A program made the position numbers and the translations under genes. 64,000 nucleotides of DNA from Lichenostomus cassidix (taxonomy: Eukaryota > Chordata > Aves > Passeriformes > Meliphagidae), in assembly GCA_008360975.2 (NCBI GenBank), contig CM039211.1:9322713-9386712 (forward strand), read 5' to 3'. The notes beneath the pieces were generated by a model. It was given only the letters and a program-made list of their open reading frames with translations. It was not told the origin of the DNA and did no database searches. How positions within the stretch are numbered: the stretch's first letter is position 1; every line of letters begins with the position of its first letter. Below, one piece after another: positions 27,101-40,659 of this stretch.

Positions 27101-28938
27101 AGAAATGAGCAAAGCTTTGAATTCTAAGTGATACGACTAGTAATTCCTTAAATCTGCACACTTATGGCATTCTCATAATCTGTTTATTGTGTATTTGTTT
27201 TTAGCAAGACAGAGTAAATATGAGTATCTTTAAGCAAGAATATCTATGTAAGTACTTAAAGTTGTTTGTTGTCCCAAATGACACACTGATTTGTTTCATG
27301 GGTGTCTGTCTTTTACTGCACAGTGTTAAAATGAACTCTGGGGTGCCAGGAAGCCTTTCAGTTTAGGTAAACACAAAATACAGCTCCTAAATTTGAGCCT
27401 CATTACGGGACCAAAATGTCTCCCAGTCTTGGCCAGAGCAGTGTCATAATTTACTGACTATGGTTTTGTGCAGTAGCTGCACTTTGCTTCCTACAATCAG
27501 TACATTTTTCCCTCGTCCTTGTGGTTTGCTCAATCCCATTTGCCACTGTTCCTAGGGACCAAGGCTCTTCTTGATCTCCTTCTGCCTTTGCATTGACTGT
27601 TCCTTTCTCTAGGTGAGAAGCATACTCTTTTTGCAGTTTTTATTTTTTCCTGAGCACACTTGCCTAATTTTCCTATCAGAAGAGCACCAATACACATGGT
27701 GTACAGTCAGGAATTGTTTCCAGCAACTCTCACAGTCCCATGAGTGGTGTTGCAGGCACGATAGATGAATGGAAGCACAAAGTCAGGAGTCTTACAGCAA
27801 GACTAGGATGGTTTGTTCTTGAGGGACTGTGGCTGTGATGAGGGGCATTATGCAACTGTAGCTATTTGGTGAGGTTTTGGAAGTCATCAGTGCAATTTAT
27901 GTCACATTGATGCCCGCTCTGCAAATTAGATAGTGAAGGAACAACACAGCAAGCAAAGGCAGCACCAGTTGTTTTCTTCAAGTCGTACTTCATTGTCTAA
28001 GTTAAATTGAGGTCAACACCTCAGAGAGAGAATGTGAAGAAATTTTCCAATAACAATCTCTTGAATTTAATGACAACAGAGATTCTTGAAATAAATTACA
28101 ATAAAGCCAAGTCTGAGCCCTTCACTTTGCAGCTGTACTTTTAGGGGAAGTTGTGTATCTTTAAAGGTGTTTGGTGGAGTCCTTTTTGCTTTGAAGTAGA
28201 TGGAAGCTTTATGATGGGCTAATATACACTTAATTGGCAAGTGCGTGCCAGGAATATGTGCTGGAGCGGAGATTGTGTGTTCTGCCAAGACAGCTCTTTA
28301 TGTTGTAGGCTTGGCTCTGTGTGAAAATGTGTGATCAGTCATCAAATCTGTAGGTACTGGATGTATCCACTAATGTTTCTTTTTCCTTTTTCTGAGCGGA
28401 TTTGCTAGCTGGGCTTTGTCTTCCAGCTGATGAAATTGTGGTCTCCCAGAAAATGGTGTTATGGCTAATGAGGTGATGTTGCTTCTGTAAGCTGCTAAGA
28501 ATTTCTAAGAACTTCTACAATAATAAAAGGACCTTTGATCCTCAGGGAAATATTGAATATTTTATTGCCTTAATGAATATAAAATTATGTTGGTACCAGA
28601 CTGAGAGGGCATCAATCTGATTTTTCGCATAATCATGTTGGTACCAAATTACACAAATTACTGAAGACCATCCATTGGAAACATCATCTGTATGAAAAAT
28701 CCCAAATGTGCTTTATGAGAATTGCATGTGATTGCTCTGTGGATATATGATAAAGAATCAGAGAACTTTCTACAACTCCTTTGTTTCTCTTTGAAGTCTG
28801 TTTAGGCTCCAAATTGGAGTGATGAAAACTTCTAGAAAAGTATTTCCAAATTTCAAAATTAGGTCCATTCATTCATGCCAAGACAGTCTGATACATCAGT
28901 GCCTCCTTTCTCAATAGGTTTCTGTTTTGTGTTTGTGC
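24111..28938. other. AT-rich non-coding stretch, no gene seen
   Basis: There is a T/G-rich low-complexity run near 24.45 kb and a moderately GC-richer patch near 27.3-27.9 kb, with no recognisable element or exon. A TGTCATGGTTAA string at 24572 looks like an avian ERVL LTR terminus, but what follows does not match. Confidence 0.65.
24436..24530. repeat. GTTT-rich low-complexity run
   Basis: An irregular (GTTT)n/(TTTG)n tract with interruptions, of the sort seen as simple repeats in vertebrate introns. Confidence 0.8.
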
Positions 28939-29438
28939 NNNNNNNNNNNNNNNNNNNNNNNNNNNNNNNNNNNNNNNNNNNNNNNNNNNNNNNNNNNNNN
29001 NNNNNNNNNNNNNNNNNNNNNNNNNNNNNNNNNNNNNNNNNNNNNNNNNNNNNNNNNNNNNNNNNNNNNNNNNNNNNNNNNNNNNNNNNNNNNNNNNNNN
29101 NNNNNNNNNNNNNNNNNNNNNNNNNNNNNNNNNNNNNNNNNNNNNNNNNNNNNNNNNNNNNNNNNNNNNNNNNNNNNNNNNNNNNNNNNNNNNNNNNNNN
29201 NNNNNNNNNNNNNNNNNNNNNNNNNNNNNNNNNNNNNNNNNNNNNNNNNNNNNNNNNNNNNNNNNNNNNNNNNNNNNNNNNNNNNNNNNNNNNNNNNNNN
29301 NNNNNNNNNNNNNNNNNNNNNNNNNNNNNNNNNNNNNNNNNNNNNNNNNNNNNNNNNNNNNNNNNNNNNNNNNNNNNNNNNNNNNNNNNNNNNNNNNNNN
29401 NNNNNNNNNNNNNNNNNNNNNNNNNNNNNNNNNNNNNN
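28939..29438. other. Assembly gap, 500 N
   Basis: Exactly 500 undetermined bases. The round size suggests a placeholder of unknown true length. Any open frame running through it is meaningless. Confidence 0.99.
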
Positions 29439-31588
29439 AAAGTATCCTTAATTTTCGTTTATTTATTCCTGTAGTGGTGGAGGTGTTCCACCTTTGCCAA
29501 TGAGTATGCCTGAAATGAAATATTATGGAAAAGCATGAGTTTGGGCAGGATGGCTTTATACTGTCTTTGAGCAGGCTTGCTTTTACACACCACTTTCAGC
29601 CAACAGCTTAATCCATTTGTAGGCATTTGCTGACAGAATCTGTTGTTATGAGATATTCTGAGGTCTCTAAGCACAGGCTTTAGCAAAAATGTAGAGAAAA
29701 CTCTGATCTGAATGTGGAGTTCCTTAGGCAGGAGCACTGCTGTGATCATTCTGCTTAATGAAGATACATGAGCCAAAGCAGCTGGTAGTAATGTGAGAGA
29801 AGGAAAATAGAGGCCACCAACTGCCCTCAGGTAATGCACTTTTGCAATTTTGTGAAGATCAAGAGTTTCAATTTTTGTATCTTCCGTGAAAAAAGTGATA
29901 GTGATATATGCTAAAATATATTAAATATAGCCAATGAACTCCCATGTTAGCTGCATCACATGAGGAATTGTTGTTTAGTCATATATTCTAAATTTCTGAT
30001 TTAATGTTTGTGAACGCTAGAAACCATTATAGTGTAAGAATTTTGTTGATTCACAACAATAACAAAAAACCTCCAATTCAAAAATAAACTTTATTGTATG
30101 TCAGAACCTGTATGACTTAGGCAGATTTTTGAGAAAATTACTGTTGTATTTCATTCAAGAATATTAAGCTGGTAGATTTAACTCTGTGTCTCAGAAACCT
30201 GTACAAATAAGGGTCGGAGCAGAAGTTAGATTCCTGTCTAGTTTTGCCTTTATGTCCGAAATATAAGTAGATCTGTTGTCTTTAATGTTAAAATAGAATG
30301 GAATCTTGCATAAACGCAGCTCATAAGTTCAGTATCTCCGAGTACCTCATAAGCCTTATTAATTCAAGCTTTACAACACCCTTAAGAAAAAGGATAAGGT
30401 GAATTTTTATCTTTTGTACAACCACCTTAAACTGTACAGAATGGCCTCCATGTTTTCTTTTTTTTGCTAAATAGCATCTAACCTTAGAAGCAATCAAGCA
30501 GTTGCTGAAGGCATGATCCATGTGTACAGCCATTTTAGCACTGGCTCCTCATGGAGTGTCTTCAAACAACTAGAGAACAAATATATACAAATTTACTGCA
30601 AAAGAACCTTACTGCACTTAGAATAAAAATGTTTTCTTTAAATTCTTTCTCTAGAGCCAATAGTACAACCAAGCTCTTGACTCCCAGGACCAAATTTAGC
30701 AGCTACTCCCATTAACCAAAGCACAGCATGTATCGGGTAGAGATAGACCACTTGGAAGTCTTTAATTAAAGTAATTTAACTACATAAGTAGTTACTTAAA
30801 TTAAATGGAAAATAGTGAAGGTTCACCATGGCATCTTAAGAGACCCAATTAATATAATACTGCTAAAATCTCCACCTATCAACAGGATGTAGGCAGAGTA
30901 AAAGGGGGTGATAATGCTGATGGTCGAACACACTCAAAGAAAAGGATATACAATCAATTGGTAGAAAATTTTTCCAGAAATTATTCCAGGTGAGATTTTT
31001 ATGTCAGTGTGTGACGCATTGAAGATTGACCAGAAATATCTAAATCTAATTGTGCCACCTTAGGGAAAAAAGCCATTTTCTTTAGATGTTGATCACTTTC
31101 CTATAGAAGCTGTTATTTTTGATTTATGCAGCCACTGATGGTAGCTCTGTTACAGGTTCTGAGTAACCTAATTAAGATTATGTACATGCTGCACTTTACA
31201 TTTCCTTCTGAAATTATACGTGGAGATCTTTATTTACAACTCGGGAAATGGACTAAAAGGTCCTTTGATTCACCTCTGTTCGCAAAATTTGTTTTGTGAT
31301 ATTAATAGTCTCTTGCATTTTAATAATGTGAACAGTAAATCTAAAGCCATACTGTAAAGATTTCTGTGGGTCCAGAAGAGGTTTCTCCGCAGAGCTGTCT
31401 TTGAAGCTGTCTTTAATCCTAGATTCTTCCTTAGATTCCATGCTGCTGCGTGTGATTTGTTCTGACAAAGCTGCTGCAGTAATGAATATTAGTGTTTGAG
31501 ATAGCTCCAGGGTTCTCTAACATGTTTAAAATAAAATACTAAAAGTTCAAGGGTACAAAACACATAGAAAAGCTTCACTTTTCATGAC

Positions 31589-31616
31589 TTTTTTTTTTGA
31601 CTACTTTTTTTTTTTT
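31589..31616. repeat. Paired poly(T) runs
   Basis: T10 and T12 runs separated by a six-base spacer. Simple low complexity; on the minus strand this could be the A-rich end of a decayed retroposon, but no body is recognisable. Confidence 0.7.
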
Positions 31617-34419
31617 CACAGATCTGGATGGATTTATTTGGATTTATTTCTTCGTACAATATTTTTACTTAGTAGTTCTGCCTTAGCATGTTTTCACTGA
31701 AAATATTTCTAAAATTTTAATTTTTGGAAAATGATCTACTCCACTCTTAGCGGACCATAAAGACCATGTTTGTATGATGCGCACAATTCACATTGTGAAC
31801 TTGGAAATGAGAAAAGTAAAATTACATACCAAACAAAACAGCAAAACCAGAAAACCTTGTATTAATCGTAACTTTTCTCAATTTTACTTTCTCTCTCCTG
31901 CTAACAAGATAATCACTAATACAGCTCACATTGCAGTGACACTACATTGGCAAATACCTCAGCGGGAGGCCATCTATTTTTGCACATATAAAATCCACTT
32001 GATGTAACAAGATGTAACAAGAGAGCAAGTCTGAGTCATAAAAGAGACCTTCACCACAGAGATATAAATTTGAATTTAGCAGAAGCATTCACATGACAGC
32101 TCCAGGGAATTTATTTTTTTCCTGACCATTGTCTTTCTTCCCTGGAAGAAAAAAGTTTCTAAGTTTAAAAATTTCTGATGGATGCAATGAGCAAAAGCTT
32201 ATTTCAGAATGTAAATGTAGGTTAACTGTTGTTTGATACTTACTCAGCTCTGCTGCCCATGAACCTCCTCATCTGGGATATATGTCTCATTCTCTGTTGC
32301 AACTGAAACACATTCATGTTAAAACCAAAATTATTCTGCCTTTGGAATTAATTCTCTCTCTGAAAGAGATGATTATGGTGCAATGCCTGATATTTCTGCA
32401 ACAATCCCACAGAATTATGAGGAGTGCATTAACTCCGCAGGTGTATCTGATTTAAGAAACACCTGATCCCTCTGTTTTAAGAGGGATAATATTTTCCAGT
32501 GGAATGTTAATTTATTAGGTACATATAAATTATAACTTCCAGGCCCTTTGAATTTTCATCATTTTGTTGAAATGAATAACAAACTGACAGTATATGATAG
32601 GTAGCCAGATCCACATAGTCATGTATTGTACTCCATCTGTTGTGACCAGTAACTTGATGTCTTAGGAAAAAATGTGATTTAGTACATTGGGATTTCTTTA
32701 ATAACTAAGGGAGTAATGGAAATCTGGCAGAGAAACTTGTGAATAAATTAATTATCTTTTGTGATTAATTGTCTTTTTTCTCACAAGCTAGTACTAGAAA
32801 CAGGATGCAATAATATGCAAGCTAAAAAGTGGAAGATAGTTGTCTGTGAAGAAGTTTCAGGATAAACAATAATGACTTTTTCTGTTGGAAGATTTGAGGA
32901 CATGTATGAAGTGATACAGTCTGTGAGATTAACGTATATAGGCCACCTCAAGGCTCTCTTCAAAGGCCATGGGTAAACTGATACCAGTAAAATATTACAT
33001 CAAGTGTAAGTTTTCTGTTTCTTAAGACTCTAGGTAGATTGGCAAAGAATTTGAGGGGTAGTAGCTTTTATGAAAGCTTTGTAATGGAGTGTAGGATTTA
33101 CAGAGTTAAGATAAACTGCAAGGTGTTGGGCTATATTGAACTATAAAATAAATCAGAAATTATGTGTAACAGAAAAAAAAATCTCTTTTCTTACTTCTTT
33201 TTTATACTTTTAGGAACCTGATCTTATCTAGCACTTTATAGGTTTCTTTTCTAAATGAACATTTAAAAAAATGTACTATGATGCCTTAAACATAGGAGAT
33301 CAATGACTTTTGGACTGCTCATCCAAGGTTGTTTATAAAATCTGAAGGATTTAAAAGAGAAAAGAAAAGAGAGTTGTATCACTTTTTATGCATCTCAGTG
33401 CCACTGAGAAGTGTTTTAGGAGCTGGCAAATCAAGACATTTTCTTTTCCCTAGTTTGATTCATTCACAGACATATTTATGGGCTAATATGGAAGTTCTAG
33501 GGAAGTGGCTGAATGGATCCAAAGACGATAGAAAGAAGTGTTGGACTCGTGCCTGGGAACAGCATAGTTAGTGGTGGGAAGGTCCTCTGGGTCATCTAAT
33601 GATACCAAACTCCTCAGAAATTGTACAATCCTTCTTTCCTACCTCCCTCTTTCATCCCATGACCAGCATAGGAACAGACACCATAAAATTGTTGGTCTGG
33701 ATGTACAGTCACCTTGAAGTTACTGGTTTGTGTTTGCAGAATATCATGCCTCTACATGATGTCTTTGTGATAAAGACTTTTTCCAACTTTAAACATTATA
33801 AAGATTTATTAAACAACCTGCAATAGCAAAACCATGTAATTTGAACAGAAAATTGATAAAAGATTCAGAGGAGGAATACTAAATCTTCAGAGTTGTGGCA
33901 ATGGGTTTATAGGCAACACTGAGAAAATTCTAGGGAAGTGGAGAAAGGTGTTAATATTTCAAAAAGTAAACAAGGATAGAACTGCTTGACAACACAAGTT
34001 TTTTTATACAAGGTAATTGTACAAAAGATAAACGTGTTTTCAAAGAAAGACCTGAGTTGTGTTGCAAAGTGTGAGACACTAAACTGGACTGCTGGGACCA
34101 TGAAATGGAGGTAGAATTAAAGACAGGTTGAGTTACTGAAGTCTTGTTATAAAGTTCAGAGAAGTTGAAGTATAAAACTAGAGTATTTAGTAAGAAAGGG
34201 TAGGACATCTGAATATGACACTCCTAAGGATATAAATAAAACTCCGTGTGCATTCCTGATGCCAGCTTCCAGAAGGTTCACTGTAAGAAGTGTCAGTCAT
34301 AAGCTACAGAAAATCAATCTATTATTTGGCTTAATTGAGAAATGAGTAAGCCTACAGGCAAATAGAGAACACATATCTGATAATGGAAAACTATTTCACC
34401 TTTCCAAAAAAAGCAGCAG

Positions 34420-34592
34420 GGGCATTCAACTAGTGGAATGACTTACCTGAAAATATAGTGGTCCCTACCAGGCAATGAAAATATGTTCAAATGTAACTTG
34501 AAGTTAAGACTCGATGGTAAAAATTACTGGATCTGGTTTTGTATCTATTTTTTGGAAGGATATCAGGTAGATTGATTTTATTGTAGCTCAAA
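34420..34592 (+). mobile_element. Ancient CR1/L3-clade LINE 3' tail
   Basis: Ordered matches to the 3' end of an old amniote LINE: 'tgacttacctgaaaatatagtgg', 'gttaagactcgatg', 'aaattactgg', then 'ggaaggatatcaggtagattgat', corresponding to the family's 'gttatgggctcgatg', 'gaattactggg' and 'aggaggtcagactagatgat' blocks. Spacing fits over about 170 bases with heavy divergence. Non-coding; the family match is from memory. Confidence 0.5.
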
Positions 34593-37072
34593 AAATGTAT
34601 GGACCTAAATAGGGACAAGTAATTTCCACTCATAACCAACTTTTAAATAAAACAACAGGTTCTCCCACTTACATTTTCAACTAAAGTTTCTGGAAATATT
34701 GGGAAGCTTTAAAAATTCTCCCCAGGAAAAGTTCATATTGCCCTTTTTCCACAAAAAATATAAAAAACTTTCTGTTCAGAACGAAAAGAAGAATTAAAAA
34801 AAAAACCCTCTTAACTTGTATAAAACCCTTTTCATTCTCTCTGTGAAAATTCATTGTTGAGATACACAACTTTAGTGCTGCTTTAATTGCTTTGATTATT
34901 AGCAACCTAGATTTAACTTAGTTTTTTTTCTAGGTAAAATCGTCTTAAAAGTGTATAAAAATAATTCCCTCCTACTGGCCTGCCTTCCATGCTGTTTAGA
35001 GAAACTGGCACACTGCTTTTATAAAAGATCTCCAGTGTATTGATGGACACAGTGATAAAGACAGGGTTTGGGAAAGGGGGAGAAAAGAACACATATGATC
35101 ACAGTGGTTCTTTCTAAAATAGCATGAATGTAATAGAAATGTTGTCTCCAAGGAGTATTATGGTATAGATGTCTATACAGACAGAGATAAGTAGGTTGAC
35201 ATTTTTAATTTCTGAGCAGATAAATGCTATATTCTGATTTGAAAGTAATATATGCTGAAAATCTATGCTGCTACTAACTACAGATTGCCTAGAATCTCAT
35301 CAGTTTTATTTAGCAGCTGGCAGACATGAGACCTTAGGAACCCAGCCGCCAAAACACAGTGGTCAAAGTTGCCCTTACACTGTAGGGCGTTTGCCAAGTG
35401 TTCATGCTTTGCACAGAGAAGTCAAATGGGCAGCTTGAACCCAGTAACCAACATTTCACATACAGGTAAGTAGAATATAAAGAAAAAAAGTCTACTTCTG
35501 AAAGTCCTAAGAAACTAATTTTTTAAATGAAAATGCCCATTTTATATGCATATAATTTTGAGAATGAGAAAGCAGACTTCTGTGAATTTGTCTGAGTGAG
35601 CTAGAATATGCTTTAGCAGTTCAGTTATTGGAGCCAAAATTAACCAAAAGATCCCTCACATAAGAGCCCATTTCTATGGCAACTAGAGAGGTATGGTGTG
35701 AACAATATTATCAAGTGTATAAGGAAAAAGATAGCCAGTAATCTTAGTCTTCATAACACTGGAGTTAAATACAGTCTTTCAATTGAATTAGGGGGAATTA
35801 GTTCAGGCCTTTAATTTTGTAGTGCATAAATTTTAGGCATAACCTGAAAAAAATGTTTTCGATTCATAAGGAAATTTTGATATTTGAGATCTTAAGAAGT
35901 TAGCAGAAAATTAGAACACACTTACCTCGGTGGGAAAGTCAATATTTTCTCATGTCTCTTTTAAAAACCGTTAATGAGCTCTCAAAAAGGAGTGGTGAAT
36001 CTAAATGTAAAAATCCACACTGAAAACCAGAAGCATAACCATTGGAAGAGAATTTATTCATTGTATGAGGAAATATTAAATAACCAATTCTGTCAGCTGA
36101 ATAATAAACTAAGATCAAATTGGTGGAATTAAAAGCTTGACCGGAAGAAGAAAATTATATTTTGTTAGTTTTGCCACGTACAGGATGAAAGGTCTGACTT
36201 CAGAATGTAGCGCCAAGGGATATTCTGGAAGGCTGAAATAAGGTGGGGCAACACATATATCAAGCAAAATTTAGAGGTTAAGGAATTGAAACTGTCAATG
36301 GCTAAGAAATATAGTGAATCATTCTTCACTGAGCCAGAGGCTAGAAGACCTAATGAGCTAATAATAGCACACATTTCATACCCCCAGGACAAGGGAGATA
36401 TCAGAATGACATAGCAAGATAAAGAGGATTGGAAGAGTAACATGATTGGGATCATACGTGATTAAAACATCTTGTCATTAATTGTGGGAAATGATAGAAA
36501 GGTTTTCCATGGTGGAAACAATAACAAAACGTGATAGTGTTCCAAAACACTGTATGCCCAGATACAGATTGTAAAAAGACTTAATCACTTTGTTTTGGTG
36601 CCCTTTTCATTTTTCTCCTCAGAAAGAGAAAATTGCAGGAAGAAATGCTTCCTGAATACAAATAAATAACTTAGTGCCACCCTCCAATATAGAATAGTCC
36701 TGTGTGATGCAACTTTAAATTGAAAGGCTAACACGAAATGTCCTGGCAAACTATGAGGGAAGCAAACTGAAGAAACTTTGGCGGTCATGCAAAGATATCT
36801 GCTTTTATATTTAATAAATAAAAGAGGTTACATGTATTGTTAGTTATATTGAATTCAGACTCAGCAGATGTAAACTGGCCTTTGACTTTATTGAGGCCTT
36901 TGCCAAGCAAACACGACAAAGTCTGGCCTGTGTTTCAGTGGTATCTCTTTCAAATCCTCTTCTGGGACATTAATCTTTCTGGGAAACCTTGGTTGAAATG
37001 GGGAGAGTAGCAATGGCATTATGAGTTTTCAGCTTTACAGCCACCCACCAGCTGAAAGGTCAATTCTTGCCT

Positions 37073-37081
37073 TATATAAAG
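37073..37081 (+). promoter_or_regulatory. TATA-box-like site
   Basis: A TATATAAAG motif, followed about 16 bases later by an ATG opening a 22-codon frame. Just upstream is an 8-bp perfect stem (TTTCAGCT...AGCTGAAA, 37026 onward). No other promoter evidence exists; such motifs arise by chance in AT-rich DNA. Confidence 0.15.
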
Positions 37082-38370
37082 TCACTGAGGGGGAGCCATG
37101 CCCTCGAGCTGTGGACAGAGGACAGTCAGAATACACAAAATATACCTACTTCTTGGGTATGGATGAGTAAACAGTAGAAAAATATTGCTTTGGGATTGTT
37201 TTTTATTCAAGAAAGTGAGAAAAGTAGGGCTCTGAAGGCATGTGAAAAACATATTTGGTATAGAAACACTAATTTCAGGTAGTAATTTTTTTGTCTGTTC
37301 TTTCCATTCACACCTTCTGCTCTATGAGCCCTATCAACTCCTGTTCCACTTCTTAAATATAGGAGACATGGTTTTCTCATCAGAATTAGTTTCACATCAG
37401 AATGCTCAAACTGGATGCTGTGTGTAGGACCTGTAAAGTGCTGTAAAAAGCAGTATCACTGAACTCATGAAAATGTTAAGTATTTTAATCATAAGACATA
37501 ATATGTTCTTTATGTATTGACAAATATTTACAATAATTTAAAACCGTTTCACATAAGAAACACCTTTATTATCTATGCCAGTTTCTCCCTTTAAAGCTTA
37601 CAAAGCACAAGCTTTCACAGAGTTGGTCAACAGTTTACTAGTTCAAGCACGCAAAAGACTCAGAACATTTTTCCCCATCCCCCATCATGTATCTACTTTA
37701 TAAAGTGGCATCAGACAGACTCAAATTATGAAAACAATCTCATCTATTGCTGATTTGCCTGCTGATGTTTCCTTACCAAATCTCCCTGACTTGTAATGTC
37801 GCTCATCTCACAGATGTTCTTACACCAGAGATCTCAGTGGGATTTTTTTCCTTCTTTTTAATTTTCTGCAAACTGATCTTTCTGTCAGTGAGAAATAAGG
37901 AATACAACTGTTTCTTTAGTGGCAATGAAATACGGGAAGGCTAGGTATTCCCAGGAAGAGCAATTGTGTTACTAAAAAGCATACATGAACCCCTAGTGAC
38001 ACGCTGGCACATTACATTCTGAGGATCTGTTCTATCAGGTAACTTTGCAGCAACATTTTTAGAGAAATATTTATATTGAGGTGATGAAACTGAGACTCCC
38101 ATGGGCAGTTTAGCCAATTGTCTATTTCCCAGTCTAGTTTTAAAGTGCATGTGCTTGTTCTGTTTGTATCCTGTCACTGACGCTATTCCCAGTTTGTATT
38201 TTTGTATGATATGTCCTTGTTGCTTGTCTGAAGAATAAATGAAGTTCCTATGTCCAATTTTCACAAATTCTGTTTGCTTGGGGTTTTCCCCCCACCTTTT
38301 TTTCTGCTAGTGCTGTGCAGTACTTCAGTTTTGCGGGGTTTTTTCATGGAATAGATACACAAACTTATCA

Positions 38371-38433
38371 TTCTCTCATTCCCAACTTTCCCTTTCTTCC
38401 TCCTTTCTTCACTTTCCTTCCTTCTCCTCAACT
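38371..38433. repeat. Pyrimidine-rich tract
   Basis: A C/T-rich low-complexity stretch with CCTTT/TTCC runs, preceded near 38280 by C-runs and T-runs. No gene is associated. Confidence 0.7.
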
Positions 38434-40659
38434 TTTTGTAATTTAAAAACACTTACTTTTCACCCAACACACTAATTCTAAATTCTATTTAGTCTGATTA
38501 TTGATTCATAAAATTTTAGTCAAAGGTAGGCAGACTAAGTGGTGATGTGGCCCTACATAAATTAGTTCAGCACTCAGCTCCACATGTCAGAAACCTGTCC
38601 TTAATTGTTTTCCCTGTTTGATGGATTTTTGAACTTATATTTCTACCTCAGAGACATTGCCTTAGCCAACAGACTCTTGGAGGACAGGAAATACCCTGCT
38701 GACATTGATTTGCTTTGTATAAACATGTCAACAGTCTGCAGAGCCACTGGCTCTTGAGCACTCCATTTGAGAGAATAAACAGTCCTAGACCAGACGAGTA
38801 ATTAATCTTCTGTTACCTTTGCCTTTTATGCGCAAGAAAACTGCTTTGGCAAAAATACTCCAGCAAATGAAAACCTATCCCATTTGAGTATTCTCATCTC
38901 CTGTGGCTGAATAATCCCTTAGAGGCGACAGCTAAGATGATCATCTGTACTCTATGCAAAGAAAAAATAGAATACTCTGCTTTTCTTGTATGGATTTAGC
39001 TCTAATATATTTTCATTTTATTGTCAAAACTATCCCCTTAGAATATACTACTATCTTTTCAACATGTTTTTCATATGTGCTTGTCATTGAGATAGTCTTC
39101 ATAGTTTGCTGAAAATTTTTAACAAACTCTATCCATGTTTATGCTTAGAAGAAAAAGCAGTTGGTGTTCTGAGCAAAAGCTTGCAGTTACATGGTAGCTT
39201 GTCAGAGAAGGAAGATGATTGAAGTAAAGACTGAAGGGATCCCACCAACTGACTACAGACTGTTTGAGGTTCATTAATAATGAGTTCCATTAAAGCCAAA
39301 CTTTACTACTTGTATTTAACATGCATAAATGGAGAAAGTGAGCTTCTGAATTAAAAGTTAGGTCATGAGAGTAATCTATCAGCATGAAAACCTCCAGTGT
39401 TACAAAACAGGCAGGCAGCTAATGGGTTGCCTTGAAGAGGAGCTGAATATAGAGAAATAGAATGTTGTGCGAATCCACTGGTTGGAGTATAGTGCCTTCT
39501 TATATTACTGTGTAATTAATAATGCATACTCCTCCTTGTTCAAGAAAATGTGATGGTATGATAGATGAAAGTCTGTCAGGATCATCTAGGTATAATGACC
39601 GAGAGCAAAGAGGTAGAAAAAGTGACCTCTTAAAGTTCTTTCTCCAATATGTTGATGTTTTTCAAACATAGTGATTTCATATCTAAGTACAACCTTTAGC
39701 CCTGAGTTTCTAGTTTAGCTGTGTGCACACACTTTCCTGACTACGTAGGCAACCCAGCTGGTATTCATTCTGTTTTCAAAATATTTGTGCAGATCCTGCA
39801 TTTGAACCTCTTTAGCAGTTTCCTTAATGGCAGTTCTATTTGGAGAAAAGAAGAAGGTTCAACCCCTTGCTTTTAATTTCAATTGCTGTATACTTCTACA
39901 TTTTTATAAGAAGTAATAAACAAACAAAGGAAAATTAGATTTAGCTGCTTTTCATCTCTGTAAATCAACCAGACTCACTTGCTGTGAAGAATTCCTCTGA
40001 CACTTTACTGGACCAAGGTGTGAAGCAGAGTCCAAGGCCAAAGTTGTGGATTTCTTTCTGGCAGTTGGAAAGGACAAAAGTACATCTCTGCTGAAATAAT
40101 TACTTGAAGAAACAAGCACTGCATCATTTCGAACGAGTTTATAATATAAATTAAAAGTTTCTTAGTACAATTTATATTAGTGTTCAAAAGTTCTGGGAAT
40201 TATTCTGAGACCAGATTTTGTGTGGTGTTGTTTCACTGAAACTAAAGGAATAATATTGGTCTCCTGCTCAACGAGAATATAGAGAATTTGCCCTATAGGT
40301 TTTTCTTTCTAACTCCCTATAAGACTTGATTAACTAAATTAATATAAAAATAAATTGTTTGCATTTTAATTGTGTGGTGTTTAATTGGTCAGGGAATTTA
40401 GAGATTTCACAAGAGAACAATTTATGTTTCCAGTCCTGTTTGTAGCCAGTTCATTCTTTGTACAATTGTTATAATTTTTCATGGTAGCAGAGCATTTTTT
40501 AAAGATCATATTTTCTTTTTAGTAGGCAACTAATGTATTCCAATTGATAATTTTAGTAAGTTTGAAGCCAGTTTTTGTTATGTGCTTGAAAAATACACAG
40601 AACAAGCAGATTTTGGATTTACAGTGTAGGCCTTTTGGCTGATAACTAACAGCAGTAGA

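Larger units (their letters stand above)
29439..40659. other. AT-rich non-coding stretch, no gene seen
   Basis: No exon can be supported. The 126-codon minus-strand frame just after the gap (29459-29839) has no recognisable domain. Contents are one ancient LINE tail near 34.4-34.6 kb, T-runs near 31.6 kb, a TATA-like site near 37.07 kb and a pyrimidine-rich tract at about 38371-38433. Confidence 0.65.

Noticed and set aside
28875..29474. Open frames of 174-199 codons
   Set aside because: Almost entirely the 500-N gap.
39850..39870. tRNA B-box-like ggttcaacccc
   Set aside because: No A-box upstream and no cloverleaf can be drawn.
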